Source: Tautonia sociabilis
Lineage (GTDB): Bacteria > Planctomycetota > Planctomycetia > Isosphaerales > Isosphaeraceae
DNA: 64,000 nucleotides
Assembly: GCF_003977685.1 (NCBI RefSeq)
Contig: NZ_RYZH01000033.1
Coordinates: 1 to 64,000 of the forward strand
Reading direction: 5' to 3'
Made by a program: the position numbers and the translations under genes. Below, in pieces: positions 36,225 to 43,369 of this stretch. Each line of letters begins with the position of its first letter. The first letter of the stretch is position 1. The notes beneath the pieces were generated by a model. The model did no database searches and had not been told where the DNA came from. It worked only from the letters and a program-made list of their open reading frames with translations.

Positions 36225-37502
36225 TCAGCCCCGGATGTGACCGTCGCCGAAGACGATCCACTTGCTCGTCGTCAGCTCTCGGAGCCCGCACGGTCCCCGG
36301 GCGTGGAATTTGTCGGTGCTGATGCCGATCTCCGCCCCCAGGCCAAGCTGCCCGCCGTCGTGGAATCGGGTGCTGGCGTTCACCAGCACGGCAGAGCTGT
36401 CCACCTCGGCGACGAACCGCCGAGCGGCGGCCAGGTCGCTGGTGACGATCGCCTCGGTGTGCCCCGAGCCGTGCCGGGCGATGTGCTCGATCGCCGCGTC
36501 CAGATCGTCGACCACGGCGACGGCCAGGATCAGGTCGAGGTACTCCGTGTCCCAGTCCGCTGCGGTCGCCGCCTTCATCGCGGGAACGATGGCACGGCTC
36601 GCCGCGTCTCCGCGCAGCTCCACACCCACGTCGGTCAGCTCCCGGGCGACCTCCGGCAGGAATCTCGGAGCGATCGCCCGGTGGACAAGCAGCGTCTCGG
36701 CGGCGTTGCAGACGCCGGGCCGCTGGGCCTTGGCGTTGACAACGATGGCGGACGCCATCGTCACGTCGGCCGACGCATCGACGTACACGTGGCAATTCCC
36801 CTGGTAATGCTTCAGCACAGGCATCTTCGCCTCGGCCACCACCCGGCGGATCAGGCTTTCGCCACCCCGGGGGATCGCCAGGTCGATGCACTCCGGCATG
36901 CCGAGCAGCAGTCCGACCGCCTCGCGGTCGGCCATGCCGACGTACTGCACCGCGTCCCGGGGAAGGCCGGCCGCGTCGAGCTGGTCGGCCAGGATCGCAT
37001 GCAAGGCCAGGTTCGTGTGCCGGGCCTCCTTGCCTCCCCGGAGGATCGCGGCGTTCCCGCTCTTGACGCACAGAGAGGCGGCGTCGGCGGTCACGTTCGG
37101 GCGGCTCTCATACATCATGAAGATGACGCCCAGCGGGACTCGGATCCTGGACACCTCCAGCCCGTTCGGCCTGCGATACGCCTCGATCACCTCGCCCACC
37201 GGGTCGGGCAGCGCCGCCACCTCCTCCAGGCTCGCGGCGATCTGGCCGATCCGCTTCACGTCCAGCCGCAGGCGATCGACCGCCGCGGCATTCAGGCCGA
37301 ACCCTGGCGCGGCCTCGACGTCCCTCGCGTTGGCCTCAAGGATCGCATCGGCCCCGGCGCGGATCGCCTCGGCCGCTCCCCGCAGCCATCGGTCCTTCGC
37401 CGCTCCCGACGCCGAGGCTAGGGACCGGGACGCGAGCTTCGCCCTCCTGGCGAGTGTGCGGCACTGTTCCACCAACGAATCCGAGGCAGCCTGCACGTTC
37501 AT
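36225..37502 (-). CDS. proA: Glutamate-5-semialdehyde dehydrogenase (gamma-glutamyl phosphate reductase)
   Basis: 425 residues, the normal length. It reduces gamma-glutamyl phosphate to glutamate semialdehyde with NADPH in proline synthesis. Recognised blocks are P-L-G-V-I-F-M-M-Y-E-S-R-P-N-V-T, A-I-L-R-G-G-K-E-A and V-L-K-H-Y-Q-G-N-C-H-V-Y-V-D. The catalytic-cysteine block is R-P-G-V-C-N-A-A-E-T-L-L, and the C-terminal signature is N-A-S-T-R-F-H-D-G-G. Planctomycete proteins use G-V-I-F-M-M where E. coli has G-V-I-G-V-I. proB is not adjacent. folP lies 27 bases upstream on the same strand. Confidence 0.96.
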   Translation of the reverse strand: MNVQAASDSLVEQCRTLARRAKLASRSLASASGAAKDRWLRGAAEAIRAGADAILEANARDVEAAPGFGLNAAAVDRLRLDVKRIGQIAASLEEVAALPDPVGEVIEAYRRPNGLEVSRIRVPLGVIFMMYESRPNVTADAASLCVKSGNAAILRGGKEARHTNLALHAILADQLDAAGLPRDAVQYVGMADREAVGLLLGMPECIDLAIPRGGESLIRRVVAEAKMPVLKHYQGNCHVYVDASADVTMASAIVVNAKAQRPGVCNAAETLLVHRAIAPRFLPEVARELTDVGVELRGDAASRAIVPAMKAATAADWDTEYLDLILAVAVVDDLDAAIEHIARHGSGHTEAIVTSDLAAARRFVAEVDSSAVLVNASTRFHDGGQLGLGAEIGISTDKFHARGPCGLRELTTSKWIVFGDGHIRG

Positions 37503-37529
37503 CGTTCGAATTCCAGCTGGAGAGAATGC

Positions 37530-38414
37530 TCAATCGTGATGCTTGATCGCCGACCAGACCTTCACCGCGTCGGCCATCGCGGCCACATCGTGGACCCGGA
37601 CGATGTCCGCCCCGGCCTCGATCGCCAGCAGCGAAGACGCCACGGACGCCGCGGCCCGGTCGCCCACGCCCCGGCCGGTCAGGTCGCCGAGGAACCGCTT
37701 GCGCGAGGTCCCGACCAGGATCGAGCAGCCGATCCCCTCGAGGCGGCCGAGCCGGCGGAGCAGCTCCCAGTTGTGGTCGGCCGTCTTGCCAAAGCCGATC
37801 CCCGGATCGACCGCGATCCGAGACCGCTCGATCCCGGACGCCTCGGCGCGCTCGACGAGGCGGGCGAGTTCGTCGTAGACCTCCGTGACCACGTCGGCAT
37901 ACGTCGGGTTGCGCTGCATCGTCTTCGGGGAGCCCTTCATGTGCATGAGCACGACCGCCGCCCCCGACTCGGCCACGATTTTCGGCATCCGGTCGTCGCC
38001 CGAGAGCCCCCGGATGTCGTTGATCACCGAGGCTCCGGCGCGGAGGGCCCGCTCGGCCACCTCGGGCTTGGTCGTGTCGATCGACAGCGGCACACCGATT
38101 CGGCCGGCCAGCGCCTCGACCACCGGAAGAACGCGCCGAATCTCCTCCTCCAGCGGTACCGGATCGGCCCCCGGTCGGCTGGACTCGCCCCCCAGGTCGA
38201 GCAGGTCGGCACCGTCCGCCACGAGCTGTTCGGCCCGGGAGACGGCGGCATCCAGATCCGGCGCGAGGCCGCCGTCGGAGAAGCTGTCCGGCGTCAGATT
38301 GAGGATGCCCATGACCGCCGGCCGCTGGACGATCCGGCCGGGCAGGTGCCAGTCGGCCAGGCCGATCAGGGAGCCGAGCAGCAGGAATACGAGCAGCAGG
38401 CCGATCGCCGTCAC
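37530..38414 (-). CDS. folP: Dihydropteroate synthase with a hydrophobic N-terminal extension
   Basis: 294 residues from a GTG at 38414. It joins p-aminobenzoate to 6-hydroxymethyl-dihydropterin diphosphate in folate synthesis. The TIM-barrel signatures are intact: V-M-G-I-L-N-L-T-P-D-S-F-S-D-G-G, D-L-G-G-E-S-S-R-P-G-A, N-D-I-R-G-L-S-G-D, D-P-G-I-G-F-G-K and the late S-R-K-R. Upstream of V-M-G-I-L-N the frame encodes A-I-G-L-L-L-V-F-L-L-L-G-S-L-I, which looks like a membrane helix and is unusual for this soluble enzyme. No ATG/GTG/TTG start lies between that stretch and the ATG of V-M-G-I-L-N; a CTG start or a genuine anchor are the options. Function is certain, start uncertain. Confidence 0.92.
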   Translation of the reverse strand: MTAIGLLLVFLLLGSLIGLADWHLPGRIVQRPAVMGILNLTPDSFSDGGLAPDLDAAVSRAEQLVADGADLLDLGGESSRPGADPVPLEEEIRRVLPVVEALAGRIGVPLSIDTTKPEVAERALRAGASVINDIRGLSGDDRMPKIVAESGAAVVLMHMKGSPKTMQRNPTYADVVTEVYDELARLVERAEASGIERSRIAVDPGIGFGKTADHNWELLRRLGRLEGIGCSILVGTSRKRFLGDLTGRGVGDRAAASVASSLLAIEAGADIVRVHDVAAMADAVKVWSAIKHHD

Positions 38415-38499
38415 GTTCCCGTCTTTCGATCGCTCGATCGCCCGGGCGCCGGCGCCCCCCGACCGGTGGCTCGGCCGAGCATGGAGCGATCCGGAGGGC

Positions 38500-39042
38500 T
38501 CACCAGGGCTCTTCCATCATGTTAACGATATCGACCGCCGCTCGGCGAATCGCTTCCTGGTAGGCGAGGAAGGCCGTCTCTCCCGGCTCGGGGAAGAAGG
38601 GGACCGACTGCGAGAAGCGGACCACGGGCGGGTCCTTCTCCGGGTCGCCACCATCCCGGACGTCCTCCCACGAAACCTCGACCGTCATGTCGGCGAAGAT
38701 TTGCCGGGGCAGGTTGTTCGGGTTGACCACGGTGGTGTACTTGGTTGTGAACAGGACGGTGCCGGAGAGAATCGTGTCGGCCTCCTCCCGCGAGTCGACC
38801 ACCTTGTAGGGCGTCCGCCGCTCGATCTCCTTGATGACCGCTTCGGTCAACATCAGGTTCACGTCCTCCCGGAAGGAGAACGAGCGGAAGACCGGGACGT
38901 AGACCGTCCGGATCGACTCGTCGAAGGGAGCCCGCAGCGAGTAGCCGCATCCGGCACCCGAGGCGGCGGCGAGGCAGGCGATCGCGACGATCAGGACCGG
39001 ACGCCTCGCGAGGGTGCCGGGGCCGGATTCGGGTCGAGCCAT
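38500..39042 (-). CDS. LptE-like LPS-assembly lipoprotein
   Basis: 180 residues from the ATG at 39042. An N-terminal hydrophobic segment ends G-A-G-C-G-Y-S-L-R, which matches the LptE hallmark of a lipidated Cys followed by G-[FY]-x-[LF]-R. The mature part has the LptE order of strands: I-R-T-V-Y-V-P-V-F-R, L-T-E-A-V-I-K-E-I-E and L-S-G-T-V-L-F. LptE plugs the LptD barrel in the outer membrane and helps deliver lipopolysaccharide. Sequence conservation in this family is low, so the call rests on pattern and context. The BamD-like gene lies 139 bases upstream on the same strand, which supports an envelope-assembly group. Confidence 0.78.
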   Translation of the reverse strand: MARPESGPGTLARRPVLIVAIACLAAASGAGCGYSLRAPFDESIRTVYVPVFRSFSFREDVNLMLTEAVIKEIERRTPYKVVDSREEADTILSGTVLFTTKYTTVVNPNNLPRQIFADMTVEVSWEDVRDGGDPEKDPPVVRFSQSVPFFPEPGETAFLAYQEAIRRAAVDIVNMMEEPW

Positions 39043-39181
39043 CGGGGGCCTCCTGTGCCGGCCGTTGGCCGGGAGCCTGTTGGGCTCGCGTCCCCCCTCT
39101 CCTCCGAGGGGCTGCGACGCGAGGGTCATGGCTCATCCAACATCAGCCATCTCGTATCCGACTGCGATCATGCGGTCGGGC

Positions 39182-40546
39182 TCACGGCCCGACCGACCCT
39201 CCCGGACCGAGTGATCCCAGGTTCCCCGAGCTGATCCCCTGCGAGAACGGATCGCTTGCGCCGGGCTGGGTCATGGTCTTCAACGGCGCCGATTCCTTCC
39301 TCGGCATCGTCGCCAGCTCGGCGAGCTGCTGCTTCGCCTTCTCAGCCCAGGGGCTTCTTGGCCACTTCTGCGTGATCATGCCGAAGTAGTACTCGGCCGA
39401 GATCACGTAGCCGGCGCTCCGGAAGTATTCGCCGTAGGAGTACGCCCGTTCGGCCTCCTGGTCGGCGATCAGATCGAGCTTCCGGTACAGGTCGTCTCCC
39501 TTCTCGTCGGTGGTGCTCGCCCGGCGCTCGGGGAAGAGCTGCATCGTGCGCCGGACGGTTTCCCTCGCCTCGGCCAGGCCGCTGAAGTCGTACTCGGGGC
39601 CGATGTAGGCGTTGAGCTTCGAGTCGACGCTGGCGAGCAGCGCGTCGTGCAGCAGGGGGCTCTTGGGGTGGTCGTTGACGAGCTGATCGTAGTAGAAGGC
39701 GGCGTTCTCGAAGTCCCCCGAGGCGGCGTAGTGGTCGGCGATCAGCTTCACGGCGTCGTCGGCCAGCGGGCCGGTTGGGTCGTTCTGGCGAACGTGCTCC
39801 AGCACGGCGACGGCGTGCCCTCCCGAGTCGATCAGCGGCAGGCTCCCCTTGAACCGGGAGTGCCAGGGCAGGGGAGGGCGGTCCTCCGAGGGGCGAACCT
39901 GGTTGAGCCAGATCTGGGCGATCTCGAATTCCCGGGCGACGGCCTCGTCCAGATGCGGAGTGCCGGGATACTGCTTGAGCAGTTCCTCGAACGTGTCGTG
40001 CGCCTTGACGTAGTTCCCCTGGCGGAACCGGATCTCGCCAAGGTAGTAGAGCGCCTTCATGCCCCAGGGGGAGCGACTTGGGTCGTATTGCTCCAGGCTG
40101 GGGACCGAGCCGACCGGGTCGCTCAGCAGGTTGATCTTCGGTCGGCGCTCCCGGCGGGCGATCCGGGCGAAGGCGCGCTCGGCGGCATCGAAGTCGCCTT
40201 GCAGATAGAGCTGCTCGGCGGCCTCGAACTCGGCGGCGCGTCGGTCCTGCATCGACTCGTCCTTCTCGGCCCAGCCGTCCGGGCCGAGGATCAGGCCGCT
40301 GGCCGGGTGGAGGTCGCCGTCCTCCTTTGGCGATGGCGTACCGACCCAGCGGGACAGGAGTGATCTCGACTCCTCCGGCCCCCCGGCCGTTCCCTTCCTC
40401 GACATCATCGGGAGCACCGCGAAGGATCCGCCGGCGCTGGGGGGAGGGCCGGCCTGGCAGCCCGCAGTCAGCAGGATCATCGCGAGCATCGCCGCCGCGA
40501 CGGCCTCGGCCCGGAAGATCCGGATTCGGGACAGGGGCTCGGACAT
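39182..40546 (-). CDS. BamD/YfiO-like TPR outer-membrane assembly lipoprotein
   Basis: 454 residues. The ATG at 40546 begins a lipoprotein signal with lipobox L-L-T-A-G-C-Q. A variable ~90-residue linker follows. Several TPR-like helix pairs come next: A-A-E-Q-L-Y-L-Q-G-D-F-D-A-A-E-R-A-F, Y-L-G-E-I-R-F-R-Q-G-N-Y-V-K-A-H and D-H-Y-A-A-S-G-D-F-E-N-A-A-F-Y-Y. It also has Y-P-G-T-P-H-L-D-E-A and P-K-S-P-L-L-H-D-A, the 'YPxSxxxxxA' wording of YfiO. The C-terminus is Gly/Ser-rich. BamD scaffolds the BAM complex that inserts outer-membrane barrels. This protein is nearly twice as long as proteobacterial BamD (~245), as is usual for planctomycete homologues. Confidence 0.82.
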   Translation of the reverse strand: MSEPLSRIRIFRAEAVAAAMLAMILLTAGCQAGPPPSAGGSFAVLPMMSRKGTAGGPEESRSLLSRWVGTPSPKEDGDLHPASGLILGPDGWAEKDESMQDRRAAEFEAAEQLYLQGDFDAAERAFARIARRERRPKINLLSDPVGSVPSLEQYDPSRSPWGMKALYYLGEIRFRQGNYVKAHDTFEELLKQYPGTPHLDEAVAREFEIAQIWLNQVRPSEDRPPLPWHSRFKGSLPLIDSGGHAVAVLEHVRQNDPTGPLADDAVKLIADHYAASGDFENAAFYYDQLVNDHPKSPLLHDALLASVDSKLNAYIGPEYDFSGLAEARETVRRTMQLFPERRASTTDEKGDDLYRKLDLIADQEAERAYSYGEYFRSAGYVISAEYYFGMITQKWPRSPWAEKAKQQLAELATMPRKESAPLKTMTQPGASDPFSQGISSGNLGSLGPGGSVGP

Positions 40547-40641
40547 CCGTGTCTCGCTCCGACGGGTTCGGCTCGGGTGCCGATCGGGCCCGCCCGACCG
40601 ACTCGACCCGACCTGGCTCGCCTCGCCTCGAACTGGTCCGG

Positions 40642-41385
40642 TCAGACGAACGGCAGCAGCCTCGGCCTCCGGCCGATGAGGTGGCTGATGACGGCTCCCA
40701 CGGTCGACCGCACCGGCCCCAGTGTCTCGGGGTCGCCCCAGGTGGCCTTCCACGCATCTCCCGGCGAGGCGAGGGCGCGGATCGCCTCGAGCGTGTCGCC
40801 GGAGAGCGTGGCGACGTGCGGTTGGCCCGGCCGGCAGCCGGGGCAAAGGACCCCGCCGGTGGCCAGGCCGAAGGCGACCCGGTCGCCCTCGGTCGGCGAG
40901 GGGGGCTGGCCGCAATGAACGCAAGTGTCGAGGGCCGGCATCAAACCCAACTCCCGGAGACAGGCCAGCTCGAACCGGAGAATCCGGCTCGGGCGAGAGA
41001 CGGGGTCGCCCAGGTGACGGAGCGTCACCCGGCTCGCGTCGAAGAGCCTCGGGTGCGGGTCGTGGCGGTCCGTCAAGGCGTCGAGCAGCTCGGCGACGTA
41101 ACAGCCCCCGTACAGGGCCGCCGTGTCGTGCGTGAGGGCTTCGTAGCGTTCGGCGAGGACCGCCTCGGTGAGGAGGTCGAGCGCTTCGGACGCCTTGTGG
41201 AGCAGTACGATATCGCAGACGCTCAGCAGGTCAAGCCCGCTCTGGAACGGCGACTTCAGCCGCCTCGCCCCCTTCGCCAGCGCCGACACCTTGCCCAGCT
41301 CCCTCGTGTAGAGCGTCAGCACCCGGCTCGTCTCGAAGACGTCCACCGAGCGGATCACCAGGGCAAGCGTGCGGATGGCGGCCAC
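40642..41385 (-). CDS. recO: DNA repair protein RecO
   Basis: 247 residues. RecO anneals single strands and helps load RecA in the RecF pathway. The N-terminal OB-fold part shows L-V-I-R-S-V-D-V-F-E-T-S-R-V-L-T-L-Y-T and L-A-K-G-A-R-R-L-K-S-P. The helical middle has Y-V-A-E-L-L-D-A-L-T, and a four-cysteine zinc site is formed by C-V-H-C-G and C-P-G-C. The F-E-L-A-C-L-R-E-L-G-L-M-P stretch is characteristic. It sits between the CorC-like gene (163 bases upstream) and the BamD-like gene in the minus-strand tract. Confidence 0.95.
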   Translation of the reverse strand: MAAIRTLALVIRSVDVFETSRVLTLYTRELGKVSALAKGARRLKSPFQSGLDLLSVCDIVLLHKASEALDLLTEAVLAERYEALTHDTAALYGGCYVAELLDALTDRHDPHPRLFDASRVTLRHLGDPVSRPSRILRFELACLRELGLMPALDTCVHCGQPPSPTEGDRVAFGLATGGVLCPGCRPGQPHVATLSGDTLEAIRALASPGDAWKATWGDPETLGPVRSTVGAVISHLIGRRPRLLPFV

Positions 41386-41548
41386 GGCGATTCGGCCTCG
41401 ATCCTCTCCAGGACGCGGCAGTCCTCTCGGTCGTCGAGCGGCACGATCGGATTGCCAGGGCGGGAGTCGATCTCGTGGAAGACGACGATGAACGGCCCTG
41501 CATCCGGATTCCCGGCCGCTGGCGCTTGCGCCTGGGCCGTCCCTCCGA

Positions 41549-42844
41549 TCAGCCCACGGACTTCTCCAGACTCGCCCCCGGCCTCAGGTCGATCCGAACC
41601 CGTCGGATCGAGTGGTCCCCCACCTCGACGACCGTGAACTCGACCCCCCGGTCCACGAACGAGACGCCCGGCTCCGGCAAGCGGCCCAGCGCGTTGAAGG
41701 CGAAGCCGCCGATGGTCTGATAATCGGCGTCGGTGGGCAGGTCCAGGTCGAGGCGATCGTTGAGGTCTTCGAGGCTCATGCCGGCGTCGACCTCATAGAG
41801 CGACTCGGCGATGGAGACGAGCGGATCATCCGGAGTGGGGATGTCGTACTCGTCGTCGATGGGGCCGACGATCTCCTCCAGCAGGTCCTCCAGCGTGACG
41901 AGCCCGGCGACGCCGCCGTACTCGTCGAGCACGATGGCCAGGTGTACGCGCTGGCGGCGCATCTCGTCGAGCAGGTCGGTGGCGCGTTTGGTTTCGGGCA
42001 CGCGGAGCGGTTGTCGGGCCAAGCGGCGGGGGCGGAGCTCCTCCAGGGTCGAACCGTCGGCCAGCTCCGAGAAGAGGTCCTTGGCATAGAGTACACCGAT
42101 GATGTCGTCCCGGCTCTCGCCGTACAGGGGGATCCGGCTGTGTCCCGAGCCGACGATCGCCCGGGCGGCCTCGGGGCCGGGCGTCGAGGCGGGCAGGGCG
42201 ACCATGGCGGATCGGGGCGTCATCAGCTCGCCGACATCCCGGTGCTCCAGTTCCACCAGGCGCTCGATCCGCTCCCGGGTCGCGTCCGAGAGCTCGTGCT
42301 CGGCGTCCTGGTTGGCGCCGGCCGACCGCAGTTCGACCTCGACGCTGACGGGCCTCGGCCGGGCATGACGCCTCGGGCCTCGGCGGCGCAGGACGGCCGC
42401 CTCCAGCGCCGAGCCGGTCGACAACATCGGGGTCGCCAGGGCGTTGAGCACACGAACCGCCGGCCAGAGCCGGTCCAGCAGTGACTCGGCGAAGACCCGA
42501 CCGGCCACCCCGGCAACGACTCTCAGCAGCGTGCCGCCGGCAACCCAGGCGACGATCACCGAGCCGGCGTCCACCCCCGCTGGCCGGTACGCTGCGGCCA
42601 GGCCGAGGAGGACGAGCAGGCCCAGCCCCGAGGCCGAGGCGTGCACCGCCGTCGCGCGTTCGGTTGGCTCCCACTCCGCCTCGATCTCATCCGCCCGGTC
42701 GGGCCGGCCTCGGGCCGCGCAGACGGCCTCCAGGCGGCTCCGGGAGTAGGTCAGTAGGGCCCGGGAAACGAGTACCGCCAGGCCGTGCCAGGCCGCCATG
42801 CCCGCGGTCGCCAGGGCGAACACCCCGAGGGTCAGCGCGTTCAA
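41549..42844 (-). CDS. CorC/HlyC-type hemolysin-family protein with CBS pair
   Basis: 431 residues. The start is a TTG that overlaps the ybeY stop (TTGA), with GGGAGGGAGG upstream. The N-terminal ~150 residues hold several hydrophobic segments like a DUF21-type membrane domain. The CBS region begins [11 protein letters not shown] and includes [22 protein letters not shown] and [23 protein letters not shown]. The C-terminal CorC_HlyC domain follows ([11 protein letters not shown]). Proteins of this family act in magnesium/cobalt homeostasis. The order phoH, 7TM-HD, ybeY, corC is conserved in many bacteria. Confidence 0.92.
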   Translation of the reverse strand: MNALTLGVFALATAGMAAWHGLAVLVSRALLTYSRSRLEAVCAARGRPDRADEIEAEWEPTERATAVHASASGLGLLVLLGLAAAYRPAGVDAGSVIVAWVAGGTLLRVVAGVAGRVFAESLLDRLWPAVRVLNALATPMLSTGSALEAAVLRRRGPRRHARPRPVSVEVELRSAGANQDAEHELSDATRERIERLVELEHRDVGELMTPRSAMVALPASTPGPEAARAIVGSGHSRIPLYGESRDDIIGVLYAKDLFSELADGSTLEELRPRRLARQPLRVPETKRATDLLDEMRRQRVHLAIVLDEYGGVAGLVTLEDLLEEIVGPIDDEYDIPTPDDPLVSIAESLYEVDAGMSLEDLNDRLDLDLPTDADYQTIGGFAFNALGRLPEPGVSFVDRGVEFTVVEVGDHSIRRVRIDLRPGASLEKSVG

Positions 42845-43365
42845 CGACCTCCCTCCCGTCCCGACGACCCGTCGGCGTCCCCGGCGTCGGCCTCCCGAGG
42901 AGGGGGCGAGACGCCCAGGGCCGAGAGGACCTCGTCCTCCCGGAGTCGCATCCGGGCGCGCTCCGCCTCGGTCGAATCGTCGTAACCGCAAAGGTGGAGC
43001 AAGCCATGGACCAAGTACAACGCGAACTCCGCCCCGGGGTCAAGCCCGCGTTCTGCCGCCGACGTCACCGCCATCTCCCCCGAGATGACCAGGTCCCCCG
43101 AGAACTCGGGGTCCCCCGGGTCGGACAGCGGGAAGCTGATCACGTCGGTTGGCCAATCGTGTGCCAGGTGCCGACGGTTGACCTCGAGGATCGCGCGGTT
43201 GTCGACCAGGGCGATCGACAGCGAGCCCCTTCGGACCCCCTCCAGCTCCAGGACGCGGGCGGCCATCGCTCGCACCGCCTCCGGGGAGAGCCTCAGGTGG
43301 TGCTGGGCATCGCTCAGCTCAATCTCCAGGTCGGGAGAGTCGGCGGTGAAGGGGGGAAACGGCAT
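42841..43365 (-). CDS. ybeY: Endoribonuclease YbeY (16S rRNA maturation)
   Basis: 174 residues from the ATG at 43365, four bases after the 7TM-HD stop; an ATG at 43419 would overlap that gene by 50 bases. YbeY is a metal-dependent RNase acting in 16S rRNA 3' processing and ribosome quality control. The body shows L-N-like R-x-L-A-H-D-W-P-T-D-V-I-S-F-P and G-D-L-V-I-S. The metal motif reads H-G-L-L-H-L-C-G-Y-D-D: the usual H-x3-H-x5-H has Asp in place of its third His. A polar Gly/Asp/Ser-rich tail follows. It is translationally coupled to the CorC-like gene. Confidence 0.93.
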   Translation of the reverse strand: MPFPPFTADSPDLEIELSDAQHHLRLSPEAVRAMAARVLELEGVRRGSLSIALVDNRAILEVNRRHLAHDWPTDVISFPLSDPGDPEFSGDLVISGEMAVTSAAERGLDPGAEFALYLVHGLLHLCGYDDSTEAERARMRLREDEVLSALGVSPPPREADAGDADGSSGREGGR

Positions 43366-43369
43366 CGGC

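Noticed and set aside
36225-38414. Considered folP and proA as part of the SPFH operon
   Set aside because: They lie on the opposite strand, separated from it by a strong hairpin.
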